From assembly GCF_020463795.1 (NCBI RefSeq), contig NZ_CP080025.1:1429001-1493000 (forward strand): a DNA stretch of 64,000 nucleotides, in the 5' to 3' direction. Positions 45,917 to 55,525 of the stretch are shown here, piece after piece (position 1 is the stretch's first letter; the number at the start of each line of letters is the position of its first letter). Source of the stretch: Echinicola marina. GTDB lineage: Bacteria > Bacteroidota > Bacteroidia > Cytophagales > Cyclobacteriaceae. The translations under genes and the position numbers were made by a program. The notes below the pieces were generated by a model. It worked only from the letters and a program-made list of their open reading frames with translations. It ran no database searches and was not told where the DNA came from.

Positions 45917-47317
45917 TTAATCTTTGTTACCAATCTTAAAGCTATTGATATAGGTGATGGGATCTTTTCCATCATATTCGATACCATCGATAAAATCTGC
46001 TGTTGGGGCTTTGTAGCCATCGGTGTCGGGCATTTCCTCTGCACTAAGTTTACCCTCTTCCATCAGGATTATAGCAGCTTTTTTCCAAATGTCGGGTCGG
46101 TAAATGTCTTTGATCGTTTCATGGTACCAATTGGCAGGTTTGCTTTCAGGGATTTGACCCCATCTTCTCATTTGCGTCAAGAACCAAATGCCATCAGAAT
46201 AAAAAGGATAGGTGGCATGATGCCTAAAGAAAACATTGAAATCTGGCATGGACCTTTTATCGCCTTTTTCAAATTCGAAGGTTCCAGTCATGGAATTGGC
46301 GATTACAACGGAGTCTGCACCTACATATTCAGGTCGGGAAAGTATGCCCACAGCCTCTGGCCTGTTACCAGGTGTATCCAGCCATTTTCCTGCTCTAATC
46401 AGGGCTTTGGTTACGGCAATGGCCGTGTTGGGATTTTCATCCACAAACTTCTTGGTCATCACAAATACCTTTTCTGGATTGTTTTTCCAAATGTCATAGT
46501 TGGTCGTCACTGGAACTCCAATGCCTTTAAATACAGCCTGCTGGTTCCAAGGCTCTCCCACACAATAACCATATATGGTTCCCGCTTCCAGTGTGGCGGG
46601 CATTTGTGGTGGAGGAGTGACAGAAAGCAAAACATCAGCATCCACCTGCCCTTGTATATTATCAGCAGTATAAAATCCTGGGTTAATACCCGCTGCACCT
46701 AACCAGTACCTGATTTCGTAATTGTGGGTAGAAACTGGGAATACCATGCCCATTTTAAAAGGCTTGCCACTGTTTTTGTATTCCTTGATGACCGGTGCCA
46801 AAGCGTCTGCTTTGATGGGATGGATAGGAAGTCCATTGTCATCTGTAGGGACATTGGTTTTCATTTTGTTCCAAACTTCATTGGAGACAGTGATGCCATT
46901 TCCATTGAGGTCCATGGAAAAGGGTGTAACCAATTCAGCCTGCCTACCAAATCCTGCTCCAGCAGCGATTGGCTGGCCGGCGAGCATATGGGAACCATCT
47001 AGTTGTCCATCTATTACCCTGTCCAACACATTTTTCCAGTTGGATTGGGCTTCAATGGTGACATAGAGTCCTTCCTCTTCAAAGTAGCCAAGTTCTTTGG
47101 CAATGGCCAATGGAGCCATGTCAGTAAGTTTGATGAATCCAAATGTCAACTGCGGCTTTTCAATGGCCAATTTTGGACTGGCGGATGCTTGGTTTTCGGT
47201 GTTTTCATTTTCCGCAGTACTATTGGAACTGCCACTGCTGCATGCCGTCCAAATGGTGGAAAAAGACAATAGGATTCCCAGGCAAGTTAGCAACTTGCTA
47301 TTTTTTAGATAGTTCAT
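45917..47317 (-). CDS. Nitrate/bicarbonate-type ABC substrate-binding lipoprotein (NrtA/CmpA family)
   Basis: This 466-residue protein has a signal sequence with a likely lipidated Cys26 (WTACSSG), then a serine/asparagine-rich linker. The binding core starts at [30 protein letters not shown], as in NrtA/CmpA. The ligand is expected to be nitrate, nitrite or bicarbonate; nitrate is favoured by the Nrf genes in the window. It follows the porin gene by 24 bases on the minus strand. Confidence 0.88.
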   Translation of the reverse strand: MNYLKNSKLLTCLGILLSFSTIWTACSSGSSNSTAENENTENQASASPKLAIEKPQLTFGFIKLTDMAPLAIAKELGYFEEEGLYVTIEAQSNWKNVLDRVIDGQLDGSHMLAGQPIAAGAGFGRQAELVTPFSMDLNGNGITVSNEVWNKMKTNVPTDDNGLPIHPIKADALAPVIKEYKNSGKPFKMGMVFPVSTHNYEIRYWLGAAGINPGFYTADNIQGQVDADVLLSVTPPPQMPATLEAGTIYGYCVGEPWNQQAVFKGIGVPVTTNYDIWKNNPEKVFVMTKKFVDENPNTAIAVTKALIRAGKWLDTPGNRPEAVGILSRPEYVGADSVVIANSMTGTFEFEKGDKRSMPDFNVFFRHHATYPFYSDGIWFLTQMRRWGQIPESKPANWYHETIKDIYRPDIWKKAAIILMEEGKLSAEEMPDTDGYKAPTADFIDGIEYDGKDPITYINSFKIGNKD

Positions 47318-47341
47318 GTCGGTTAGATCTTTGTTTGGTAA

Positions 47342-48613
47342 TTATTTAGCTGAGGTGAATAAGGTAGGTTTGAAGGTGATCATGGTCCATGCCCAGTTTT
47401 GGAGATGGCTTTTATCCCCACCTCGAAGGGATTCCATGGTGTCTGTAGCAAACATCTGTGAGTAGCCCAGGTTCCAGGTAACTCCACCTTTGAGTTTCAA
47501 GGTGTATACCAAGTCAATTTCTGTTCCCATGCTTTTGCCCAGTTCTTCTCCTGATTCACCAAACTGTTTGGAGCCGGTCAAAAAATGGTGCGCTTTGGCA
47601 ACTATACTGCCTTTGGCTATTGACCACTTTGTTTTGAGATAGATATCGTTTACCCCTACTGTGCCATTTGCAGGGCCTACAAAAAAGTAGTCCATGAAGC
47701 CATTAAAGGCATGGTTGGTACCAAAATCCGGATTGAAAGCTTTGTCCTTGTCATTACTAGGGTCATCATCACCAGAAATGTATTCTACACCGAGGGTGAT
47801 GGGGGTAACAGTAGTGGGAATGGTAGCATTTACACCAGCTAGAAATGCACTTACATTTTTCTTAACCAATTTTCCCGTTTGGTAATAAAAGTCCCCGGCC
47901 AATTTGATGCTACCTATTTTTGTTGTTGGGATAAAGCCAAAAGTTTGTTTATTAGATAGGGTGGTGTCTGCATTTTGGTATCCCGCGTTTAAGGCCAGTA
48001 TAGAAAATGAGGTAGATTCATAATCCTTATGGAACCAGCCATATTGGAGTGTCTTATAGTTTCCGCCGACATTATAGAAGCCTGCACCGTTGCCTTGTAA
48101 AAAGCTGGGTTCTGGCACATCGGTATCTTGGTTATTAGCGAATCCCAGATGTAATTTGGTTTGTTTTTGCTCTTCCTCATAAATGAAGAGCAAAGCATCA
48201 TGCCTTCTTCCCTGCTGTGCCCATTCCAGACCTCCCAGGAACCTTTCATTGTCATAGCTGATAATTTGTCGGCCGACTTTCAGGCTAAAGTTAGTGTTGA
48301 AGAAGTATTGACCCCATGCCTCACTGATAAATGTTTTGCCTAGTTCTTCCTTAAAAATTTGCGGTGATTCTCCCCAGATACGAATATCTTGAAATGCCAA
48401 TTTGAACTGGAAATCAGTGGATAAGTAATCAAGGTATAGTCTAGATCTCTGTTCTGTAAAGAAAGCAGGATCTTTGGTTTCATCTGTCAATGTCTTAAAA
48501 CCATTTCTAAATTCTGTTCTTGGCCTTACTTCAGCCGAGAGGGTAAATTGCGCTAGGGCTTCATAGGCGGTGAGGCAGATTAAAAACGCTGATAAGTAAA
48601 TTATTCTTCTCAT
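47342..48613 (-). CDS. Outer-membrane porin, alginate-export family
   Basis: The 423-residue barrel protein has a signal peptide (about 1-21) and starts LSAEVRPRTEFRNGF, as in alginate-export (AlgE-like) family proteins. Alternating aromatic strands continue to the C-terminus. As the first gene of the uptake operon it probably lets nitrate or another anion across the outer membrane. In Bacteroidota such porins are commonly encoded near nitrate or nitrite genes. Confidence 0.85.
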   Translation of the reverse strand: MRRIIYLSAFLICLTAYEALAQFTLSAEVRPRTEFRNGFKTLTDETKDPAFFTEQRSRLYLDYLSTDFQFKLAFQDIRIWGESPQIFKEELGKTFISEAWGQYFFNTNFSLKVGRQIISYDNERFLGGLEWAQQGRRHDALLFIYEEEQKQTKLHLGFANNQDTDVPEPSFLQGNGAGFYNVGGNYKTLQYGWFHKDYESTSFSILALNAGYQNADTTLSNKQTFGFIPTTKIGSIKLAGDFYYQTGKLVKKNVSAFLAGVNATIPTTVTPITLGVEYISGDDDPSNDKDKAFNPDFGTNHAFNGFMDYFFVGPANGTVGVNDIYLKTKWSIAKGSIVAKAHHFLTGSKQFGESGEELGKSMGTEIDLVYTLKLKGGVTWNLGYSQMFATDTMESLRGGDKSHLQNWAWTMITFKPTLFTSAK

Positions 48614-48650
48614 GGTGAATTGTTTAATGGTCTTTTTGCTTAACTTTTTT

Positions 48651-48697
48651 AAGTATTAATACTTAGTTTTACAAACATAGGAGCTAGTACTTAGCTT
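48651..48697 (-). promoter_or_regulatory. Promoter region of the uptake operon with two palindromes
   Basis: TAAGTATTAATACTTA (48651-48666) is a perfect 16-base palindrome. A second inverted repeat, AGCTA/TAGCT with a 5-base spacer, lies at 48683-48697. Between them is a minus-strand -7-like box TATGTTTG (48673-48680), with no -33 TTG at the usual distance. The layout suggests a regulated promoter with an operator near the start site. The regulator is not shown, though the Crp/Fnr protein next door is the natural candidate. Confidence 0.45.
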
Positions 48698-48738
48698 TTA
48701 TATGGAATATCACAGGTAATATTCCTTTTTTTGACCAT

Positions 48739-48768
48739 ATAAAAACCTGTCAAATTGCAGGTTTTTAT
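48739..48768 (-). terminator. Terminator after the Crp/Fnr gene
   Basis: ATAAAAACCTG (48739-48749) and CAGGTTTTTAT (48758-48768) form a perfect 11-base stem with T-rich minus-strand exit, 33 bases past the regulator's stop. Confidence 0.65.
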
Positions 48769-48801
48769 CAAAAACACTACCATATAGCCTATATGGCTAT
48801 C

Positions 48802-49515
48802 CTAACTATCAAGAAAAAAGTTATGGTCAGAAATTTCTTTACTAAGTAAATCTACGTTTTTTATGCCTAGTTTTTTTCCAGATGCATGGATATGGCCTTC
48901 TTTTTTGAGACTAGAAAGTGTCCTGATCACCTGCTCATCTGTGGTTCCTGCAAAGTCCGCTATGTCTTTTCTTGATAATAACAAACTGAAGAAATTGCCT
49001 TCTTGTCCGAACTTTCTGTTGATATATAATAGTGCATCGATAACCTTTTCCCGAACCGTCATCTGGGCGAATTTTTTCACTTTTGTTTCACTTCGATTAA
49101 GTTCTTCGGCATAGAAAGTCATCAGGTTATAGGTCAAGGAGGGGATCTGGTGGAGCATTTCATTCATGGTTTCCATCGAAAAATTACATAAATAGGTGTC
49201 TTCAAGTGCTGTAGCACCAATATGATAAAATTGTCCGGCTCCAAATCCGCGGTGACCAATAATTTCTCCATTACTGGCAAATCTCACAATCTGGTCTTTT
49301 CCATTAAGGCCAGTCTTGGTGACCTTCACCTTGCCGCGATTTACAAAATACAAACCATGAACAGGAGCACCTTCAATGATGAAATTCTGTCCTTTTTTGC
49401 AAAAAACATTATTCTTCATGCCGAGATAGTTTTTAAGCGCTTCTAACTGACAATTCTTTTTAATGATGCAATTGGTATTTGAACATGCTTGACAATCTGA
49501 ACAAAAAGCTTCCAT
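48802..49515 (-). CDS. Crp/Fnr-family regulator with N-terminal cysteine cluster
   Basis: From the ATG at 49515 this is a 237-residue regulator. N-terminal cysteines at 5, 8, 11, 16, 22 and 39 suggest an iron-sulfur cluster as in FNR, sensing oxygen or nitric oxide. The effector domain (VNRGKVKVTKTGLNGKDQIV) and HTH_Crp (SRKDIADFAGTTDEQVIRTLSSL) follow. The upstream 49563 start would add an unconserved leader. It lies directly upstream of the uptake operon, so it is a probable regulator of it and perhaps of nrfHA. Confidence 0.9.
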   Translation of the reverse strand: MEAFCSDCQACSNTNCIIKKNCQLEALKNYLGMKNNVFCKKGQNFIIEGAPVHGLYFVNRGKVKVTKTGLNGKDQIVRFASNGEIIGHRGFGAGQFYHIGATALEDTYLCNFSMETMNEMLHQIPSLTYNLMTFYAEELNRSETKVKKFAQMTVREKVIDALLYINRKFGQEGNFFSLLLSRKDIADFAGTTDEQVIRTLSSLKKEGHIHASGKKLGIKNVDLLSKEISDHNFFLDS

Positions 49516-49527
49516 AATTCTATTGTT

Positions 49528-49547
49528 TATACGTAAATATACGTAAA
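49528..49547. promoter_or_regulatory. Tandem 10-mer upstream of the Crp/Fnr gene
   Basis: TATACGTAAA is repeated twice in tandem, one helical turn apart, starting 13 bases from the regulator's start codon. It may be an autoregulatory site; the role is inferred. Confidence 0.35.
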
Positions 49548-50003
49548 AACTTGAGCGAAACAATTTCGGATTTCTATATTGACCTTGCTCAATTAATTGA
49601 TAATTAAATAATTGGAAGGTTTTATGTTTTCAATTTGATAATTCTCTCTTTAGGATAAAGGTACTTCTATCTTCATGTACGGCTATACCCATTAGTATTA
49701 TCAAAATTGTTATGATTAGGAATTAATTTGATATCAAATTACAAAAAATAATTATAGAAATTACTGATAGTAAGTGTTTTAAGTGTAAATAAATTTAAGA
49801 AACATTGAAAATATAAAGAAAATACTTATTAACTTAATACTGATTAATCCATGGTCAGTAGGCTGTTGGGAAATGGTTTTCCAGGAGATTTTATGCATGA
49901 GTATTTTTCTATAAAAATTGCTCATAATTCTCTATTGGTGGGTGGGGCTGACTTATCAGATGGTGTTAATTTAATTAATTTCATATCAACAAACTGCCAC
50001 AAT
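49548..50003. other. Gap between divergent Crp/Fnr and GNAT genes with an 18-base palindrome
   Basis: No gene is credible in this stretch. It is AT-rich and contains the perfect palindrome TAATTTGATATCAAATTA (49724-49741). This might be an operator for either flanking gene. FNR-type sites have a 4-base spacer in TTGAT-N4-ATCAA, which is absent here. Confidence 0.45.
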
Positions 50004-50483
50004 ATGGAAGCATACGAGATTATTATCAGGCCTGCCACATTAGAGGATATGCCAAAGATCCAGGAGTTATACGTTCAAACTATCCAAGATTCTTGCAAGG
50101 GAGACTATAGTGAAATGCAGCTGGCAGCTTGGATTTCCTCAGTGGTCAATGAAGATAGGTGGAGAGGGGCATTGTCCAATGAATTTTTTTTAGTGGCTGA
50201 GGATGATGATAAGATCATTGCCTTCGGTGGATTGGAAAATGGCAATTATTTGGATTTTATGTACGTCCATCATAATTATCAAAGGATAGGCTTAGCAGAG
50301 AGACTTTTGAAGGCTTTGGAAAATGAAGCTTCGAGACAAGGGGCCAAAGAGATCACCACAGATGCCAGCAAGACCTCTATTCCATTTTTTGAGAAAAAGG
50401 GTTTCCATTATGTAAAGGAAAACAAAAAGCACGTCAATGGTCTGGAAATCATAAATTATAGAATGAGTAAAGGAATACATTGA
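50004..50483 (+). CDS. GNAT-family N-acetyltransferase
   Basis: The ATG at 50004 gives a 159-residue protein that starts MEAYEIIIRPATLEDM, a typical GNAT N-terminus. The longest frame, from 49851, adds unconserved residues. The acetyl-CoA loop is VHHNYQRIGLAERLLKALE and the end is KKGFHYVKENKKH. Substrate unknown. Confidence 0.8.
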   Translation: MEAYEIIIRPATLEDMPKIQELYVQTIQDSCKGDYSEMQLAAWISSVVNEDRWRGALSNEFFLVAEDDDKIIAFGGLENGNYLDFMYVHHNYQRIGLAERLLKALENEASRQGAKEITTDASKTSIPFFEKKGFHYVKENKKHVNGLEIINYRMSKGIH

Positions 50484-50772
50484 TCTTCATTTTTATGGTT
50501 TTTCTATTCCAAACAGTACCAAATATCAGATATAAAAGAAATAGTGGTTGATAGTGAAGACCGTAGGGCCTGGTGTCTGTAGATAATAACTAAGGATTAT
50601 AAAACCCGATCTTTTGCTACTGGTAGTTTAAAAACAAAACTTTCGAGAAAATTAATGTGCCGCTGCGGCTAGAAATTGATTCCTTAAAGGAAGCCATGTC
50701 CAAAGCCAACAACGAGTCGATGTTTCCAAATTAAAGCCCTAAATTTGTCTAGCCAAACATGCATGAGGTCAA
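50484..50772. other. Gap holding a short coding-like fragment
   Basis: No full gene is present. At 50627-50731 a frame of about 34 codons reads like coding sequence (for example VPLRLEIDSLKEAMSKANNE), ending in TAA. It may be the tail of a decayed gene or chance. Confidence 0.3.
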
Positions 50773-51504
50773 ATGGAAAACCAATCGGTAAGGATTAATA
50801 AATATTTGAGTGAAATAGGCTATTGTTCCAGAAGGGCCGCGGATAAGCTCTTAGAAGAGGGAAGGATTACCATCAATGGCAAGGTGCCGGAATTGGGTAC
50901 CAAGGTTACTCCTGGGGATGATGTGCGGGTAGATGGTGAGTTGGTTTCCCCTCCCGAAGAGGATTTTATTTATTTGGCTTTTAATAAGCCTGTTGGTATT
51001 GTTTGTACCACAGATACTAAGCGGGAAAAGAACAATATTGTAGATTATATCAATCACCCAAAACGTATTTTTCCCATAGGCAGGCTAGATAAACCTAGTG
51101 AAGGTTTGATTTTTTTGACCAATGATGGAGATATTGTCAATAAAATCCTGCGGGCAAAGAATAACCATGAAAAGGAATATGTGGTCACTGTGGACAAACC
51201 CATCACACAGCGATTTATCCAAAGCATGTCTAATGGGGTCCCTATCTTGGGTACTGTGACTAAAAAGTGCAAGGTTGAGCAAATTGGGCAATACAAATTC
51301 AAGATTGTCCTGACCCAAGGGCTGAACAGGCAAATCCGTAGAATGTGTGCGTACCTGGACTATGAAGTGACCAAACTGAAACGCATCAGGATCATGAACA
51401 TAGGATTGGATGTGCCGGTAGGCAAATGGCGATACCTTACGGCCGAGGAACTGTTGGAAATCAACCAGCTCACAGCGGATTCCAGCAAAACTTTTGATGG
51501 ATGA
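50773..51504 (+). CDS. rluF: 23S rRNA pseudouridine synthase RluF
   Basis: This 243-residue enzyme has an N-terminal S4 RNA-binding domain ([20 protein letters not shown]) and the RsuA/RluF-type catalytic motif [10 protein letters not shown], whose aspartate attacks the uridine. The later [15 protein letters not shown] block also matches RluF, which modifies U2604 of 23S rRNA. It starts at the only suitable ATG and is 32 bases upstream of a Crp/Fnr gene. Confidence 0.92.
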   Translation: MENQSVRINKYLSEIGYCSRRAADKLLEEGRITINGKVPELGTKVTPGDDVRVDGELVSPPEEDFIYLAFNKPVGIVCTTDTKREKNNIVDYINHPKRIFPIGRLDKPSEGLIFLTNDGDIVNKILRAKNNHEKEYVVTVDKPITQRFIQSMSNGVPILGTVTKKCKVEQIGQYKFKIVLTQGLNRQIRRMCAYLDYEVTKLKRIRIMNIGLDVPVGKWRYLTAEELLEINQLTADSSKTFDG

Positions 51505-51536
51505 TTTTAGGAATTTTTCAAGGGCAAAGATGACTA

Positions 51537-52103
51537 ATGGAAAAAATAAGGGATGTTTTTGAGCAGCAAGTAGCTATGAGCGACCATGACTGGGAAATAT
51601 TTTCCTCCTATCTGCTCCAGACCAACTATGCTAAACAAGAGACTATTCTAAATTTGGGAGCGGTGGAAAATTACCTGTCTTTTATAGCTACAGGAATCAT
51701 TAGATATTATATCCCAGGAGAGGAACAGGAGCTTACTTTTGGTTTTTCATTTAAAAATGAATTTGCCAGTGCTTATGATTCATTTTTGACTAGAATGCCC
51801 AGCACCTATACTTTGGAAGCCTTGGGGCCAGTGGAACTTTGGAGAATATCCTATGATGACCTTCAAAAAGTATATCAAGAATCTGCTGTTGGTAATATTA
51901 TCGGTAGATATGCTGCAGAGGGACTTTTTCTAAAAAAGTCAAAAAGAGAGTTGTCCCTATTGCAGGAAAGTGCAGAGGAAAGGTACCTGAAGATTTTTAA
52001 GGAAAGGCCGGAATTGATAAGATCAATTCCACTAAAATATATCGCCAGTTATATAGGTATTACCCCGCAAGCCTTGAGTAGGATAAGAAAACGCATTAGT
52101 TGA
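51537..52103 (+). CDS. Crp/Fnr-family transcriptional regulator 2
   Basis: The 188-residue protein has a cyclic-nucleotide-binding-like barrel (YAKQETILNLGAVENYLSFIATGIIRYYI) followed by a C-terminal HTH (PLKYIASYIGITPQALSRIRKRI). It has no N-terminal cysteine cluster, unlike the regulator at 48802-49515. The DoxX-like gene lies 120 bases downstream, and Bacteroidota regulators of this short type commonly sit next to the gene they control. Confidence 0.85.
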   Translation: MEKIRDVFEQQVAMSDHDWEIFSSYLLQTNYAKQETILNLGAVENYLSFIATGIIRYYIPGEEQELTFGFSFKNEFASAYDSFLTRMPSTYTLEALGPVELWRISYDDLQKVYQESAVGNIIGRYAAEGLFLKKSKRELSLLQESAEERYLKIFKERPELIRSIPLKYIASYIGITPQALSRIRKRIS

Positions 52104-52222
52104 ATTTTTTGCTTAAAAAATTAATGGTTTAGATCTCTTAAGCTTTGAATTTTTGTTAACCTGGGTTCATTGTATGCTAGCGGAAAAGCGTTGAGATTTG
52201 CAATGGATTAAAGAGAGATACC

Positions 52223-52678
52223 ATGTTACCATTTTATGTTTTATTGATGAGCTTTTTATTGTCATCCGGGATTATCTATTTGCTGGGAAAAAAGATTGAC
52301 TGGGTTTTAGCCGGGAGAATTTCCTTGTCTATAATGTTGTTGTTTACAGCCATGGGCCATTTTATATTTATAAGTGGCATGAGCAAAATGTTACCTGGAT
52401 TTATTCCTGCTAAGGAAGTAGTGATTTACTTGACTGGTCTCATGGAAATTGCCGCTGCCATAGGGATTCATATCGCAAGGTTCAGAAAACTTACGGGGAT
52501 ACTCCTGATAGTATTTTTTATAATGATTCTGCCAGCGAATATCAAGGCCAGCTTGGAAAACCTTGATTATAAAACGGGTATTAATGATGGTCCAGGATTG
52601 TCTTATTTATGGTTCAGGATTCCTTTCCAGTGCTTGTTGGTAGGCTGGGCTTATTGCTTTGTGGTAAGGAAAAGATGA
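52223..52678 (+). CDS. DoxX-like membrane protein
   Basis: This 151-residue protein has four hydrophobic segments and family-like residues FTAMGHFIF and GLMEIAAAIGIHI. DoxX-like proteins are linked to thiosulfate-quinone reduction or oxidative stress, but most lack assigned functions. It ends seventeen bases before the convergent BamA-like gene. Confidence 0.75.
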   Translation: MLPFYVLLMSFLLSSGIIYLLGKKIDWVLAGRISLSIMLLFTAMGHFIFISGMSKMLPGFIPAKEVVIYLTGLMEIAAAIGIHIARFRKLTGILLIVFFIMILPANIKASLENLDYKTGINDGPGLSYLWFRIPFQCLLVGWAYCFVVRKR

Positions 52679-52694
52679 GCTCATGGGCTCGGTA

Positions 52695-53775
52695 TTAGAA
52701 TGCCTCCCCAATTCTAAAATAGATTCCCCAGTCATCTTTACCTACGGCAGCATCCAATCCGATATTGAATTTGACATCCTTGAAAGCTCGGTAACGATAG
52801 CCTATGCCACCGCCTGGATAGATGTCCCAGTTGAAATCCGGATTGTCAGAACCGTATATGGTGGCCAGACCGGCAAAGCCTACTAGGCCCATTTTCGGAT
52901 GAAAATTATAGCGGTACTCTCCCTGAAAGGCAAATGGAACCATCTCCTCTATATTTGCCTTCTGAATAGCCTCTGATATCTTTTCCTCCTAGGACTTCCT
53001 GTTGTTCAAAAACAATATTTCCTAGGCCGAAATTACCTGCATATCTAGCAGCAATCACGTCTTCTCCGTCTCTAGCAGAAAAGTACTGGTTATATTCCGT
53101 CTTGATTTTGTCTGCAGTGACATCATTGCCAAACCATTCGGGTAAGCTGACCCACTTGACACGTACTTGCTTGCCTTTGTTGGGATAATAGACGTCATTT
53201 CTGGTATCAATGGTTATGTTGTATTCCAGGGCATTGGTCGAAGTCGTCTCATCGGGCAAGACGTCATCTTGATAGACTGTATAATAATGCGAATAGGTAT
53301 AGTTCAGGCCCACAAAGATATTTCTGGGGAGCCTTCGCTTAAAGCCCGTGGTGACAATGGTGGTATTGGAATTATAGTCATAGAAACTGCCACTCTGAAA
53401 ATCATCCATAAAAAACTGAGAGGTATGATTACCTGTCAGACCGAAAAATATGATTCGCCATTTGTCCTCCTTTAAGAAAAATCTATTGAATACAGAGATG
53501 AAATGGGATCCATTGGTAGTGTAGACTCCTGCGATGCCAGAAAGTGATTTTGGAGATATGTTGTCCTGCTTATCCAGTTTATACATTAACATGGGAATGG
53601 CACCAAACAAAAATTTCAAATTTCTATTATAGCTCAAAAAAGGCATGACCTTTAGTTGCGTTGACTTTTCTTCTTTTAGAGAGGACGTACTAAGACTGTC
53701 TTTTTTTTCTCCTTGTGCAAATAATAGACTGGTTGAAAAAATGAGGATCGAAGAGACTAATAATATTCTTTTCAT
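52695..53775 (-). pseudogene. BamA/TamA-like outer-membrane surface antigen, frameshifted
   Basis: The first part (53775 down to 52906) has a signal peptide and strands such as SYNRNLKFLFGAIPMLMY, ending at GGKDIRGYSEGKYRG, a BamA/D15-like segment. The C-terminal strands continue in another frame (52943 down to 52695) as FAFQGEYRYNFHPKMG and then IGYRYRAFKDVKFNIGL. A single-base shift near 52938-52943 would fuse them into about 365 residues, the expected length. It is a pseudogene, a sequencing error or (less likely) programmed frameshifting. No slippery site is obvious. Confidence 0.8.
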
Positions 53776-53950
53776 TCTATGAGCAGCATTATGGATAAGA
53801 AAATTGTTTTGATAATATATGCAATTGTTGATATATATAATAATTAAAAGAGTATTGAATATTTTAAATATAAATTAGGAATGATTTATTATGGTGATAT
53901 TCCCACACTTGGGGACTCTTATGGGGCTTTTATAAGGAATGCTTAATTTT

Positions 53951-54622
53951 ATGCCTATGAATAAGAATTTAACAGCGGATGAATGGAAGGCCATTGGCCA
54001 ACAACTGGGCCACCCTAAAGGGGAATTGGGGCTGACCGTAGCGAAAAATATGCAGGCTTCAAATGTCTTAATGGTAGAAAAAGCCGTGGAGCTCCTTCAT
54101 TTGACAGGAAATGAAAAAATCCTGGAAATCGGGTATGGGCCAGCCGCTCATGTGGAGGAACTTTTGGAGGTTTTTGAAGGACTGGAATACCATGGATTGG
54201 AGATTTCGGAATTGATGCATCAAGCAGCCCATAAAGTAAACAGCTCGGAGGTAAAATCCGGCAAGGCCCAGTTTCATTTGTATGATGGCAAAAAGTTTCC
54301 ATTTGCGTCTGGCAGCTTTGATAAGGTGATGACGGTAAATACCATTTACTTTTGGGAGGATCCCAAAGAAATGGCTGGTGAAGTGTTTAGGGTACTGGAG
54401 GAAGGTGGAAATTTTAGCTTGGCCTTTGCACAGAAAAGCTTTTTGGAAAAACTGCCCTTTACCCAATCCAACTTTAAATTATATGATGTTGATATGGTAG
54501 AGGACTTGATGTATGAAGAGGGATTTACGATTATTGAACAGGTGGATGTAAGAGAAAAGTTGAAAAGTGATCCGCTTGGAGTACTTGAAAGAGAATTTAC
54601 AGTGATGCGCTTTATTAAGTGA
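53951..54622 (+). CDS. Class I SAM-dependent methyltransferase
   Basis: About 223 residues from the ATG at 53951, preferred over 53939 because an AAGGA at 53934-53938 is then 12 bases upstream rather than touching the start. Motif I is ILEIGYGPAAHVEELL, and MTVNTIYFWEDPKEMAGEVFRVLEEGG is the later conserved block. Substrate unknown. It is followed 40 bases later by a second methyltransferase-like gene. Confidence 0.85.
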   Translation: MPMNKNLTADEWKAIGQQLGHPKGELGLTVAKNMQASNVLMVEKAVELLHLTGNEKILEIGYGPAAHVEELLEVFEGLEYHGLEISELMHQAAHKVNSSEVKSGKAQFHLYDGKKFPFASGSFDKVMTVNTIYFWEDPKEMAGEVFRVLEEGGNFSLAFAQKSFLEKLPFTQSNFKLYDVDMVEDLMYEEGFTIIEQVDVREKLKSDPLGVLEREFTVMRFIK

Positions 54623-54662
54623 GGATATTTAACGAAATTAGGAAAGGTCAAAAAGCTTTGCC

Positions 54663-55433
54663 ATGAAGCGGATACATCTTTTTGAGTTTGAGGATATGAG
54701 CTGGTTCCCGGACCTGATCAGAAACTATATGACAGATTTTTTAGCCTTTATGGCCAATGCCACCAAAATGTATCGTCCCATTTTACCTATTCTTGAAAAG
54801 GGTATACATGCCAGCGGAGCCGGTCATTTTATAGACCTGGCTTCAGGTAGCGGAGGAGGATTGCTTAGCCTCAATAGGGAATTGTTGAAAAAGATGCCTC
54901 ATCTGAAAATTTGGATCAGCGATTATTATCCCAATTGGGAGGCATTTGAGCGGATCAAGCAGGGGACAAAAAATATTGATTATGTCAAAAATCCAGTGGA
55001 CGCTCGAAATGTACCTGATGAGCTGAATGGATTGCGGACAATGTTTTTGAGCTTCCACCACTTTCAGCCAGCGGATGCCAAGGAGATTTTACAAGATGCC
55101 ATCCATGCAGATAGCCCCATTGCTATTTTTGAAGCACAGGACAGGTCATTTGTAAGTTTATTGGCCATGTTTTTCTCTCCTATTACGGTGTTATTGACTG
55201 CCCCATTTATCAAGCCATTCAGCTTGGGGCGTTTGTTTTTTACCTATTTGGTGCCTATAATTCCTTTGGCAGCTTGGTGGGATGGGATCGTTTCGTCGCT
55301 GAGGACCTATTCCATTCCTGAAATGATGGAACTGATCAATACTTTGGAAGGAGCAGATAAGATGACTTGGGAGATGGGGAAAGAGAAATCCGGTCCCGGT
55401 TTTGTGATTTATCTTTTGGGTATACCCAAATGA
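54663..55433 (+). CDS. Methyltransferase-like protein
   Basis: This 256-residue protein has a SAM-binding-like FIDLASGSGGGLLSL and a following ISDYYPNWEAF. After residue 160 there are two hydrophobic stretches (LLAMFFSPITVLLTAPF and FTYLVPIIPLAAWW), suggesting membrane association. Function is unknown. Confidence 0.7.
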   Translation: MKRIHLFEFEDMSWFPDLIRNYMTDFLAFMANATKMYRPILPILEKGIHASGAGHFIDLASGSGGGLLSLNRELLKKMPHLKIWISDYYPNWEAFERIKQGTKNIDYVKNPVDARNVPDELNGLRTMFLSFHHFQPADAKEILQDAIHADSPIAIFEAQDRSFVSLLAMFFSPITVLLTAPFIKPFSLGRLFFTYLVPIIPLAAWWDGIVSSLRTYSIPEMMELINTLEGADKMTWEMGKEKSGPGFVIYLLGIPK

Positions 55434-55525
55434 CCTTGGAATGCATAATTTCCATGGTTCTTTTGATCTCTGAATGTATTTGGTAAAATTGGGCTAAGCT
55501 GTACTATCAGTAAATTCTTAATGTT

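Noticed and set aside
46121-46702. 193-residue plus-strand frame inside the binding-protein gene
   Set aside because: It is antisense to a well-supported NrtA/CmpA-type gene, with no start context or family features.
49724-49741. FNR box
   Set aside because: The two halves are TTGAT and ATCAA but without the 4-base spacer that FNR needs, so it is listed only as a palindrome.
52906-52943. Programmed frameshifting in the BamA-like gene
   Set aside because: No slippery heptamer or following pseudoknot is evident, and a random indel or sequencing error explains the data more simply.
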